A DNA stretch of 64,000 bases from Sunxiuqinia sp965230765 (GTDB lineage Bacteria; Bacteroidota; Bacteroidia; Bacteroidales; Prolixibacteraceae): the NCBI GenBank assembly GCA_965230765.1, contig CBDDLR010000002.1, positions 248,001 through 312,000 of the forward strand, written 5' to 3'. Positions 7,411-16,047 of this stretch are shown piece after piece. Made by a program: the position numbers and the translations under genes. How positions within the stretch are numbered: the stretch's first letter is position 1; each line of letters starts with the position of its first letter. The notes under the pieces were generated by a model. That model searched no databases and was not told the DNA's origin. It was given only the letters and a program-made list of their open reading frames with translations.

Positions 7411-10200
7411 TTACTTCCTTATCATTAAGTATTCAAACCGTCTAGTATAGTCAGCGGTTATTTCTATTATATAAATTCCTTCTTTTTGGTTATTTAAGTC
7501 AATCCTATTTGAACCACCAAATAATTGTTTTTGCATGACAATTTCTCCTGATGTGCTAATAAGCCTTATTGAATGTTTTTCACTTTTAGAATTGTTGTCA
7601 AGCATTATATAACCGTTGGCAGGGTTCGGGTAAACATTAAATGGATTCTCTAATTGAATAGCGGAGCTGTGAGTAGCTTGTCCCTTAATCAGTTCAATAT
7701 GAGGCTTATTTGTATTTGAAGTGTTGTGAAAACTCACGTTTGCAGTAGAGGAAATAGCATGGCTTCTTGTAACAATCAGACAGATGTATTTCTTGCCATT
7801 TTCTTTTTGGTGTTTCATTGCAGAAGCCAACGCTGTTGATTTTGATTCAATATACTGGTTAAGGTCACTATCGTTCACTTGAAATGTATCAACAGCAGTA
7901 TAGCCATTCATTGGGTTCAAACTGTTCCAGCTTGGTTCACCTTTACTATCAATGTCATAGTCTTTATAATAAAGTATAAACTCATTTTCGTTTCCCAGTA
8001 AAGAGTTATCGGTAGTTCCCGAATAAAATAAGTTTAGACTTGCAGAATCAACATTTTCATCAATTTCAGATAAGTCAAAGAATAAAAATGAATGCCTGTC
8101 CTGATCATTTCGTTCTTTCACTTTTAAAAGATTTTCTCCATAATCGGGAGCTGAATAAGTGTTGTCTGCCAGGTTTTCAACCACAAACCCGTTAAAGGCA
8201 GGGTAGGGGAAATTTTCAACAGGGACCAGGGTGCCACTTGGACTTGTACCGGTATACTCCAGACTAATTTTATTTAATTCAATCGTGTAATCAGAGCTCG
8301 CTGCATTTTTTCCGGAAATTTCAAATTTGAAACTTGCCCACCCGTTGTTCATAAAAATGTCATTACCCAAAACAATTGTCTCATTTTCTGGTGTCGATTG
8401 GTAGGTGTCATGCTCTTCACTAATCAGTAAGGTGTCATTTATGGTCACCTTATACGTGCCATGATCGTTGTCTTTTGAGTGGGTGATTTGTATTGAATAA
8501 TATCCGGTAACATAAACAGGGACTTCAAACTTAATATTTTCACCCGACCCCCCGGCGTTAACGATCACTTTGGCTCCGTCTTCAACGATATTGCCAGTGA
8601 TGTTATTGGATAATTGGTTGAGTGAAGAGAACTTTTTATTTATGGGATTAGAGACGGGCCAGTCAAGTACACCTGTAGATACCGTCCAGTCCATATATTT
8701 ATCGTATAACTGTTTGAAAGTTTCAGGATTTGAGTCTTTTACATTGCTCAATTCTGTTGGGTCATTTTCCAGATCGTAAAGTTCCCAGGATTTGTTTACA
8801 CTTTGTACCAGTTTCCAATTTCCGATCCGAATAGCTCTGTTACCTTCATGTTCCCAATAAAAAACGCGTTCATCTGAGGTTTCCCCTCCATTAATTAACG
8901 ACCTGAAAGACTCGCCAGCGATTGGTGTAATTTCATTGCCATTATAGGTTTCAGGATATTCTACCCCGGCAACATCAATGCAAGTTGCCATAATATCAAC
9001 AATGTGTGCGGGTTCATGGGTAATTAATCCGGAATTCTGTATGCCCCCTGGCCAATAGGTAACTAATGGAGTTATAATTCCTCCTTCGTGTGTTTGCTTC
9101 TTGTATTTTCTGTAAGGGGTGTTGCTAACGTTGGCCCAGCTTTCACCGTAAGCACAAAAGGATGTTGCTGAACCAATTCCTCCTGTTGTATTGTTTTTCC
9201 ATGATGAAGCACCACCATTGTCTGACAAAAACATAACGATTGTGTTTGAGTCAACCTTCAGTTCCTTGAGTTTTGCAACCAACCGACCGATATTCATGTC
9301 CATCCGATCAACCATGGCTGCATAAACTTGCATTCGCCTTTCCCTGTCCATTTTATCGCTGGCTGATAAACTGTTCCAGCTAGAATAATCGGCTGGGGAA
9401 ATAGAAACATCATTGCCTATGACACCCAATTCTTTTTGTTTCGTAAACCTTGCATCGCGGATTTCAGCATAACCACTGGAATATACGCCATCATATTTAT
9501 CTACATCTTCCTCGAAAGCCTGTAGCGGATAGTGGGGGGCAATGTATGGCAGATACAGAAAAAAAGGTTTGTTTTCGTCAACCGATTCCTCAATAAATTG
9601 CATCGAATAATCAGTAAAGGCATCGGTAGAATACCAATTGGGGTCGTCAATGTTTTGCAAAGTTCCATTGTAAAACAAAGGTCTGTCCAAACCAACTGGT
9701 GGGTAAAAATAGAAACCACCTCCTTTTGGGCTTGAATATTCTTTTTGAAATCCCCTGGTTGTTGGCCAATATTGTCTTGCTGAGCCTAAATGCCATTTGC
9801 CACAAATAAATGTGCTGTATCCATTATCTCCCAATACTTCTGCAATTGTTACAGCATTTTTACTTAAATGCCCTTGATAAGAAGGATAGTTTTCATGTGC
9901 TGAGTCCATATCGCCAACGCCAGCCTGATGTTGATAGAGACCTGTCAGTAATGCTGCTCTGGAAGGGCAACAACGTGCAGTGTTGTAAAAGTGTGTAAAC
10001 AAAACACCATTTGTTGCAAGACTGTCCAACGTTGGGGTTTGTATCTCACTTCCTGTGCACCCCAAGTCTGAAAAGCCCATATCATCTGCCATTATCACAA
10101 TGATATTTGGTTTATCTTGCGCTGTTACCTTTTTTAGCGGGAAATAACAAAATATTGATAGTACTATAAAAGCGAATATTTTTATGCGATTGATATCCAT
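7411..10200 (-). CDS. Secreted multidomain sulfatase with T9SS sorting domain
   Basis: The ATG at 10200 is preferred over an in-frame TTG at 10215, since it opens directly on a signal peptide ending near KKVTAQ. Numbered from the TTG, the sulfatase domain runs to about 520, with the formylglycine site CCPSRAALLTG (Cys about 82) and metal ligands in NIIVIMADDMG. A jelly-roll carbohydrate-binding-like module covers about 530-650, a DNRLRE/CBM96-like module about 670-850 (NTYSAPDYGENLL, SFLFFDLS) and a type A type IX sorting domain about 860-934 (FNVYPNPANG). The product should be exported through T9SS to remove sulfate esters from polysaccharide. The sugar is unknown. Confidence 0.92.
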   Translation of the reverse strand: MDINRIKIFAFIVLSIFCYFPLKKVTAQDKPNIIVIMADDMGFSDLGCTGSEIQTPTLDSLATNGVLFTHFYNTARCCPSRAALLTGLYQHQAGVGDMDSAHENYPSYQGHLSKNAVTIAEVLGDNGYSTFICGKWHLGSARQYWPTTRGFQKEYSSPKGGGFYFYPPVGLDRPLFYNGTLQNIDDPNWYSTDAFTDYSMQFIEESVDENKPFFLYLPYIAPHYPLQAFEEDVDKYDGVYSSGYAEIRDARFTKQKELGVIGNDVSISPADYSSWNSLSASDKMDRERRMQVYAAMVDRMDMNIGRLVAKLKELKVDSNTIVMFLSDNGGASSWKNNTTGGIGSATSFCAYGESWANVSNTPYRKYKKQTHEGGIITPLVTYWPGGIQNSGLITHEPAHIVDIMATCIDVAGVEYPETYNGNEITPIAGESFRSLINGGETSDERVFYWEHEGNRAIRIGNWKLVQSVNKSWELYDLENDPTELSNVKDSNPETFKQLYDKYMDWTVSTGVLDWPVSNPINKKFSSLNQLSNNITGNIVEDGAKVIVNAGGSGENIKFEVPVYVTGYYSIQITHSKDNDHGTYKVTINDTLLISEEHDTYQSTPENETIVLGNDIFMNNGWASFKFEISGKNAASSDYTIELNKISLEYTGTSPSGTLVPVENFPYPAFNGFVVENLADNTYSAPDYGENLLKVKERNDQDRHSFLFFDLSEIDENVDSASLNLFYSGTTDNSLLGNENEFILYYKDYDIDSKGEPSWNSLNPMNGYTAVDTFQVNDSDLNQYIESKSTALASAMKHQKENGKKYICLIVTRSHAISSTANVSFHNTSNTNKPHIELIKGQATHSSAIQLENPFNVYPNPANGYIMLDNNSKSEKHSIRLISTSGEIVMQKQLFGGSNRIDLNNQKEGIYIIEITADYTRRFEYLMIRK

Positions 10201-10341
10201 GGGTGCTGTTCTCAAAAAATTGTTCGCAAGTATAATTATTTTTCTCGTTATTCTGTTTATGCCATACTATAAATAATCCCTAAAGTAGATTTTATGCGGG
10301 AAGTCCTCTCTGTTTGTAGTTTTGGTATGAAATTTTGGATG

Positions 10342-10370
10342 AAAAAAGAGCAAATACTTCTTTGCTCTTT
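10342..10370 (-). terminator. Rho-independent terminator
   Basis: Perfect 10-bp arms, AAAGAGCAAA and TTTGCTCTTT, followed on the minus strand by a run of T. It ends the gene whose stop is at 10387. Confidence 0.75.
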
Positions 10371-10386
10371 AGTTTTTAGCTTTGAA

Positions 10387-11220
10387 TTACTGTTTGTAAA
10401 GGCTGATTATCAGCTGTTTTTCACCATCTTTTAGTGATATATTTAAAAGATCCTGTTCATGATTTGCTACTCCAGAGATTGTTTTTCCATCTGGTCTTTT
10501 CCATTCAACAGTAAACACATTTTCGATACCTGAAGGGCTTAAGTTAGCAATTACTTGCAGGTTTTTGTAACCAAGCAATTCACCGTTAATTAGCAGTAAT
10601 TTGATATTTTCATCCTCTTTGACCATGTCTACAAAATAGGTGTAGTTGTAATACAAATTCCCTGGATGATAAATATCTCCCTCGTTACTTTTTGTAACTG
10701 GCTTGCTGGCTTGCTGGGCAAGGGTAGTTATAGGTTCTGAATGTATTTTGCTTGCAACTTCTTCTACGATTTTTGTTTCTGCGATCGGCTCTTTCTTAAT
10801 TCGTTGGTATTTCGTTTGAATTAGCGGAAGCTCATCGAGATCTTTCATTGCATCGGCAAAAGCTTCAGCATAACCTTCACTAAAAGCTTTTGATCGACCA
10901 ACTCCTTCTCCTGTCCACACAATCTTCCCCATGCAGTCGTGTAGTTCGGCTTTCAGTTTGCTCCGAAGCATGTTTGGCAATTTTGTGACTTTTAGTTCCA
11001 GTGCATCACAAATATCTTCTGGCGTTTCATTTGTTTTAAACTTACATTGTATTGACTTGTCAATCAAGGTTCTTTGGATGCTGGAACTAAGTCCGTAAGG
11101 ATTTAAACCACTACTAATTGTTGGCATTTGAGTAGGAATGATTACATACTTGTATTTTTCCTGGGCGAAGCTGCTTAGTATAAATAGCAGTGAAACTAAG
11201 AGAAGTGTGTATTTTTTCAT
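10387..11220 (-). CDS. Secreted protein of unknown function
   Basis: The chosen start at 11220 gives 277 aa and opens on a clear signal peptide (MKKYTLLLVSLLFILSSFAQ). The longer reading frame to 11283 adds 21 residues unlike a signal sequence. The first half (YKYVIIPTQMPTISSGLNPYGLSSSIQ) and the motif GRSKAFSEGYAEAFADAM resemble small Bacteroidota envelope proteins that may bind lipid or peptidoglycan. I do not recognise a catalytic motif. A linker about residues 145-175 is rich in E, P, K, S. It has its own terminator and stands apart from the metal operon upstream. Confidence 0.65.
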   Translation of the reverse strand: MKKYTLLLVSLLFILSSFAQEKYKYVIIPTQMPTISSGLNPYGLSSSIQRTLIDKSIQCKFKTNETPEDICDALELKVTKLPNMLRSKLKAELHDCMGKIVWTGEGVGRSKAFSEGYAEAFADAMKDLDELPLIQTKYQRIKKEPIAETKIVEEVASKIHSEPITTLAQQASKPVTKSNEGDIYHPGNLYYNYTYFVDMVKEDENIKLLLINGELLGYKNLQVIANLSPSGIENVFTVEWKRPDGKTISGVANHEQDLLNISLKDGEKQLIISLYKQ

Positions 11221-11320
11221 TTCTAATATTTTTGAATTTGAGATATAATCTATTTGGCAAGCTAAAAAATATTTGCTTTCCATCCTAAAATCTGATATGA
11301 TGAAAACGGTTAAATATGCT

Positions 11321-11354
11321 TAAAAAAATGAGGTCCTTCACAGTGCAAAGAACC
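11321..11354 (-). terminator. Probable terminator of the metal operon
   Basis: Minus-strand stem GGTTCTT / AAGGACC (one G-U pair, 9-nt loop) followed by TCATTTTTTT, 27 bp past the TonB receptor stop. Confidence 0.6.
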
Positions 11355-11380
11355 CCATACATCAGAATATTTTAAATTGC

Positions 11381-13624
11381 TTATTTAATTTTGAAACGAA
11401 TGCCCACATAGGTTTTTCGACCAAAAATTGGTCCCCAAACCAACGAGCTGTCAAAATAAGGTCCAAATGGGTCGTCACTCGCAATTATTGGATTAGCTTG
11501 CTTGTAGTTTGCAATATTCTCCATACCAAGGTACACCTCAAATCGTTCATTCCAAACTTTCGTAACTTGTGCGTTCATCAAAACAAAGTCTGGCGAATAA
11601 TTGTCCATTTGATACTCTAGCGGATTGCTCGAAGTGTCCGGGATGCGTTTTTTACCTTTCCAGTTAATGGTATAATCGAATTTCCAATAATTACGGGTTT
11701 CGTAAGCCAGGTTCATAAAGGCTCGATGACGACCAACTAACGGTTTTTCGAGCAGGCTGCCATCATAGGTTGTTTTCACATCAAACCAACGATAAGCAAG
11801 CCTTGCATCCAGGCGTTTAATTACCTCATAATCTAGCTGTGCCTGGAAACTATTTGAATAAGACTTACCGTTCAGCTCATAAAAAACGGCCAATTGCGGA
11901 CTCTGATCCAAATCCATGACAATTTGCTGGTCGAAATCTGTTCTGTAGTAATCGATACTGAAGCTGCCTTCACGGTAATCGAGCATAAACTTTTGAGTGA
12001 AATTAACACCAAAATTCCATGCTACTTCCGGATTGAAACCATAGGGTTTATCTTCCCTGTTTCCAAGAATTATCAGCTCTCGTGAACTGGCAAGAATGCC
12101 ACTGTTTTCAGAAATGATATTGGCTGTTCGTTGCCCTCTTCCTACTGAAAAACGAAAAACAGATTTTTCCAAAGGTGCATACCTTACATGCAAACGTGGC
12201 GTTGTAAACCAACCAAATAAATTATGGTGGTCTGCACGAATGCCAGCGACTAAGCTGAAAGCATCGTTTGGAATGAAACTGTATTCAAAGAATGTTCCGG
12301 GAACAGATTCTTTACGATTAAAATTAAGTTCATTCAAGTCTTCATCGTATTTATCGTACTGAAAACTCAGTCCGGTTTTAAACGTGTGTTTGTCATTCCC
12401 AATTCTACTTTGGTAAATGAAGTTTGCATACAGTGATTGCTGTTTTGCATCGTAATCATTCAGCCCAAAGTAGCTTTCTTGTTTATGGGTTGAAGCTGCA
12501 TATTGTGAACCAATTGATTTCCAGGGTTTGTCTTTAAAAACATAACCAAGCTTTGCCCAGGCTTCCAGGCGTTTGATGTCCATTTTCATTCCCCATGAGT
12601 TGTTTGTGAATGCATCACTTTCACTAAAGTCCATTTCTCCACCTTGGCTCTGGGTAGTTGTTCCTTTAATCCCAAACTGGAAGATCATACCATTATCGCC
12701 AGCATAATTCCACCTATTTAAAGCTGTAAGTGTATTGCCTGTTGGCATATCTAAAAACCCGTCTTCATTATGATCGAATTTTTTTGAATTTTCTTTGGCA
12801 TGAAGTAATAGGGCGGTCGACCAATTGCTGTTCTTTACCCTATGGGCAAGATTTAAGTTGGCCTCAAGTCGGTTTTCGTTATTGGCGAAGAGATTCAAGT
12901 ACATGCGATCAGCTGTTTCCGGTTTGCGCAATTCCAGATTAATCTGTCCCGCAATACTTTCATATCCATTCACAACAGTCCCTGTTCCCTTGTTCAGTTG
13001 AATACTTTCAATCCATGTGCCGGGAATAAAGGTTAATCCATAAATGGATGACAGTCCACGAATCCCTGGCATGTTCTCCTGGCTTAACTGCACATTTGGG
13101 CCAGACAGGCCTAACATCTGGATTTGACGAGCTCCAGTTACTGCATCGGTAAATGAAACATCAATGCTTGGGTTGGTCTCAAAACTTTCGCTCAGGTTGC
13201 AGCATGCAGCTTTGCACAATTCTTCTTCTCCAATTGTTTCAACTTTTATGCTACCAAGAAGGCTTATGTTTGTAGTTTTTTGCCTTTTTACAATGGAGAC
13301 TTCTTCAAGTTCAACGTTGTTTTTCATAATAACTTCAAGAGAATCGCCATGACGGGCATGTATCGTTTCATTCTCGTACCCGATGTAACTGAAAACAAGT
13401 GCGTGTGAATTGTTGACCACTTCAATTTCAAATTTTCCATTCGCATCCGATGAAGTACCATTTGTAGTACCTTCCCAGAAAATATTTACCCCAATCAAGG
13501 GTTTTTTTTCTCCTTCTTCGTTGATCTCAGCTACTTTCCCCTTTACTATTTCAGTTGGTGCCTGGGCAAAACCAAAATGTATGGTAGATAAGAGCAGGAT
13601 CAATATCCATCCTGTCTTTTTCAT
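11381..13624 (-). CDS. TonB-dependent receptor, metal-associated type
   Basis: This 747-aa outer-membrane receptor has a signal peptide (ends HFGFAQ), a CarboxypepD_reg-like domain about 25-110 (NIFWEGTTNGTSSDANGKFE), a plug with CCNLSESFETNPSIDVSF and ARQIQMLGLSG about 140-185, and a beta barrel ending in FGRKTYVGIRFKIK with the aromatic/basic end typical of barrel proteins. The Cys-containing CCNLSESFE plug is typical of receptors encoded next to heavy-metal-associated (HMA) proteins. It follows an HMA protein gene by 11 bp and a Cys-rich HYC_CC_PP protein gene, so a metal ion or metallophore (copper or zinc) is the likely ligand; this is inference from context. Confidence 0.9.
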   Translation of the reverse strand: MKKTGWILILLLSTIHFGFAQAPTEIVKGKVAEINEEGEKKPLIGVNIFWEGTTNGTSSDANGKFEIEVVNNSHALVFSYIGYENETIHARHGDSLEVIMKNNVELEEVSIVKRQKTTNISLLGSIKVETIGEEELCKAACCNLSESFETNPSIDVSFTDAVTGARQIQMLGLSGPNVQLSQENMPGIRGLSSIYGLTFIPGTWIESIQLNKGTGTVVNGYESIAGQINLELRKPETADRMYLNLFANNENRLEANLNLAHRVKNSNWSTALLLHAKENSKKFDHNEDGFLDMPTGNTLTALNRWNYAGDNGMIFQFGIKGTTTQSQGGEMDFSESDAFTNNSWGMKMDIKRLEAWAKLGYVFKDKPWKSIGSQYAASTHKQESYFGLNDYDAKQQSLYANFIYQSRIGNDKHTFKTGLSFQYDKYDEDLNELNFNRKESVPGTFFEYSFIPNDAFSLVAGIRADHHNLFGWFTTPRLHVRYAPLEKSVFRFSVGRGQRTANIISENSGILASSRELIILGNREDKPYGFNPEVAWNFGVNFTQKFMLDYREGSFSIDYYRTDFDQQIVMDLDQSPQLAVFYELNGKSYSNSFQAQLDYEVIKRLDARLAYRWFDVKTTYDGSLLEKPLVGRHRAFMNLAYETRNYWKFDYTINWKGKKRIPDTSSNPLEYQMDNYSPDFVLMNAQVTKVWNERFEVYLGMENIANYKQANPIIASDDPFGPYFDSSLVWGPIFGRKTYVGIRFKIK

Positions 13625-13635
13625 AATCCTGTCAA

Positions 13636-14028
13636 TTAATGTTTGTGTCCCTCGTGGTTGTGATCGTGATGATCGTGTTCCTGGTCACGATATTGACAAC
13701 AGTAGTGGATTTTATTGTATACTTCATCCGGTGCTTTTACCTTATCAGTATCATGCCCCATATTCGCAATCGCTTTGTGTATAGCAAGTTCATTTACCTT
13801 TTCAGGTTGAAATACAACTTTTAATTGATGGGTTTCTAAATCCCAATCGGCCATTTTTACCCCTTTGATGAGTGCCGCATTTTCAATGCGTTTTTCGCAC
13901 ATTTTGCAAACACCCTCAACCGTGAATGTGGTTTCAATAAGCTTTTTTTTGTCTTTGTTTCCAGCTAAAACCGAAATTCCGGATAGCATGAAAAAACATA
14001 CTAAAGAAAATATATGAATTGATTTCAT
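13636..14028 (-). CDS. Secreted HMA-domain metal-binding protein with His-rich tail
   Basis: The 130-aa protein has a signal peptide (to about residue 22). An HMA fold follows with its metal site in VEGVCKMCEKRIE (CxxC about 41-44), a variant of the usual GMTCxxC loop. The tail contains HYCCQYRDQEH and a run in which His alternates with Asp/Glu (EHDHHDHNHEGHKH). Such proteins bind soft or borderline metals such as Cu, Zn or Ni, here probably in the periplasm. It lies 11 bp upstream of the TonB receptor and 79 bp downstream of the HYC_CC_PP gene, so all three are probably co-transcribed. Confidence 0.88.
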   Translation of the reverse strand: MKSIHIFSLVCFFMLSGISVLAGNKDKKKLIETTFTVEGVCKMCEKRIENAALIKGVKMADWDLETHQLKVVFQPEKVNELAIHKAIANMGHDTDKVKAPDEVYNKIHYCCQYRDQEHDHHDHNHEGHKH

Positions 14029-14107
14029 TACGTTTAATTTTCGTGAATAAATGTGATATCCAAGCTTGAGTAAAACTTAAGCCAAGAGTAATAAATTCAA
14101 TAAAAAA

Positions 14108-14494
14108 TTAACTGTAAAGGATTGGAGAGCAATTAATTTTCCAAATTGGAATATCGGGTGGTGGTGGGTTTTGTTTGCAGAATAATATCCGTTCTTCTTC
14201 TTCGAAAATAATCTCAATTATACTTTCGTCTTTGGTTGGAAGTTCTATTACCGGTGATTCAAAAACTATTCTTGAATCTATAAAAGAGAGTTGTTTATTT
14301 TCAAAAAGTATTATTGAAGATTCGTCACGACAGCAGTCATTACAGCAGTTTGAATTACAGTCACAACCATTCTGATCGGTAAATATTTGTACTGCTGCAA
14401 TCTCATCGTGGCAATAGTGAACATTGACTGTAATTCCAACAGAAATTGCCAGATAAAAAAATGATAACAATATGACTAAAAGCTGTTTCATCAC
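14108..14494 (-). CDS. HYC_CC_PP family Cys-rich protein
   Basis: The 128-aa protein carries the three signatures that name the Bacteroidota HYC_CC_PP family: NVHYCHDEI about 24-32, a cysteine cluster CDCNSNCCNDCCRDE about 44-58, and QNPPPPDIP near the C-terminus. An N-terminal hydrophobic helix (residues about 4-22) marks export or membrane anchoring. The family is regularly found with HMA proteins and TonB receptors, as here, and is probably involved in metal sensing or handling; its biochemical role is unknown. First gene of a three-gene minus-strand operon. Confidence 0.8.
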   Translation of the reverse strand: MMKQLLVILLSFFYLAISVGITVNVHYCHDEIAAVQIFTDQNGCDCNSNCCNDCCRDESSIILFENKQLSFIDSRIVFESPVIELPTKDESIIEIIFEEEERILFCKQNPPPPDIPIWKINCSPILYS

Positions 14495-14569
14495 AACAAT
14501 AATAACAAGAAAACCGGTGAAAAGCTTATTCCATTAAGAATTGTTAAGAATTTTGAATTTGTACTAAAA

Positions 14570-14603
14570 CAAAAAAACCACCTAATTTAACAGATGGTTT
14601 TTT
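14570..14603 (-). terminator. Terminator of the lipoprotein-sulfatase pair
   Basis: Minus strand: AAAAAACCA arm, AT-rich loop, TGGTTTTTTT arm. It lies just after the sulfatase stop at 14618 and is nearly symmetric, so it may work in both directions. Confidence 0.7.
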
Positions 14604-14617
14604 AATAGGATGTATTT

Positions 14618-16036
14618 TTATTTGTTGATTGATCGGTACTTTTTCCAGGCCCAAGGGCTTTTAACCCTGACTTTCCTGTTTAAATAATAATCTTCATGAA
14701 TCAACCAGGTTACAGAGTCCCATTCAAATCCTTCTGTCCAAATTGGCTCCATGAGTCCAGATTCCCAGTGGTGCATCTCATCCAGCATCGATTCGAATTG
14801 ACTGGTGTCAGAATCAGTAAGGTTAACTGTTTCTCCTAAGTCAGCTTCCAGATTGTACATGCGATAACCAAGATTATCAACCCGGATCATTTTAAAATCA
14901 CCATCGCGAGCTGCAGCCATTTGGTCTTTTCTCCAGAACAATTTATTATGAGGGGCCTTCGATTTTTTACCTGTTAAGAATGGAATAAGGCTTACGCCAT
15001 CCAGAGGCTTATCTTCTGAAACTTCTGCATTTGCAACGTCAACGCAGGTAGCAAAAATATCGAGTGATGAAGTAAGCCCGTCGAATTGTTTTCCACCTTG
15101 CAATTTTTGGGGCCAGTGAACAAAAAATGGAACCCGGTGACCACCTTCAAATTTGTTGCCTTTAAATCCTTTCAATGGAAGATTGGATGATTGGTTGTTA
15201 TGAGCTCCACCATTGTCACTCAAAAAGAAAATAAGGGTATTGTCCAGAAGGTTTTCATCTTCGAGCTTTTTGGTAATATTTCCAACGGCTCTGTCAAGTG
15301 CCCAGGTCATAGCGGCTAGGGTTTGCCTTGAATGGCCATCAAACAAAGCAAGATCTTCTTTTGTGGCTTCCATAGGTGTATGCACTGCATTGGGTGCCCA
15401 ATAGATGAAGAATGGCTTTTCTTTGTTTTTTTCAATGAAATCAATGGCTTTATCGGCAAGCCGGTCGGTCAGGTAACCATCAAATTCCTGGAATTTACCA
15501 TTCTCCTGTGTGCAATGGGTATCTCCAGGCACATTATTTTTTTCATTACTAAAGTAGTTTCTCCCGCCAGCCAAAAATCCCCAGAAATAGTCGAATCCTC
15601 TTTGGTTGGGTTGGTATTCAAACTCATCGCCCAGATGCCATTTCCCAATAGCAGCAGTGGCATAACCAGCTGATTTCATGGCATCAGCAATGGTTTTTTC
15701 GTTTAGGTCGACACCCGTAAAGTCAGCAGACGGATTACACTCAAAGCCAAATCGTTGCTGGTAGCGACCAGTAATTAGCCCTGCTCTTGAAGGACCACAT
15801 ACACTTGCAGACACATGGGCATCGGTAAAACGAATTCCGTTGTTTGCCAATTTGTCTATTTGGGGCGTTTTTAAGTCTTGGCAACCTGCGAAGCCAAAAT
15901 CAGCATAACCAGCATCGTCAACTAATAAAACAATGATGTTTGGTTTTTTAGTTTGGTTTGTAACATTATCGCAAGAAGCAGCAATTAACACTGTCAATAA
16001 TAAAAGTGCTGATTTGAATAAACGATTTGATTGCAT
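14618..16036 (-). CDS. Lipoprotein sulfatase (arylsulfatase-like)
   Basis: The start at 16036 (MQSNRLFKS) is chosen over 16066 because it opens directly on a lipoprotein signal (LLTVLIAASC, lipid-modified Cys about 22) and leaves 11 bp to the upstream gene. The S1-type sulfatase domain shows IIVLLVDDAG metal ligands, the formylglycine site CGPSRAG (Cys about 80), GKWHLG and the FFLSDNGG motif. The product is a periplasmic-side or surface lipoprotein that hydrolyses sulfate esters. It is downstream partner of a second lipoprotein sulfatase, suggesting stepwise desulfation of one glycan. Confidence 0.9.
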   Translation of the reverse strand: MQSNRLFKSALLLLTVLIAASCDNVTNQTKKPNIIVLLVDDAGYADFGFAGCQDLKTPQIDKLANNGIRFTDAHVSASVCGPSRAGLITGRYQQRFGFECNPSADFTGVDLNEKTIADAMKSAGYATAAIGKWHLGDEFEYQPNQRGFDYFWGFLAGGRNYFSNEKNNVPGDTHCTQENGKFQEFDGYLTDRLADKAIDFIEKNKEKPFFIYWAPNAVHTPMEATKEDLALFDGHSRQTLAAMTWALDRAVGNITKKLEDENLLDNTLIFFLSDNGGAHNNQSSNLPLKGFKGNKFEGGHRVPFFVHWPQKLQGGKQFDGLTSSLDIFATCVDVANAEVSEDKPLDGVSLIPFLTGKKSKAPHNKLFWRKDQMAAARDGDFKMIRVDNLGYRMYNLEADLGETVNLTDSDTSQFESMLDEMHHWESGLMEPIWTEGFEWDSVTWLIHEDYYLNRKVRVKSPWAWKKYRSINK

Positions 16037-16047
16037 GATTAAATAGT

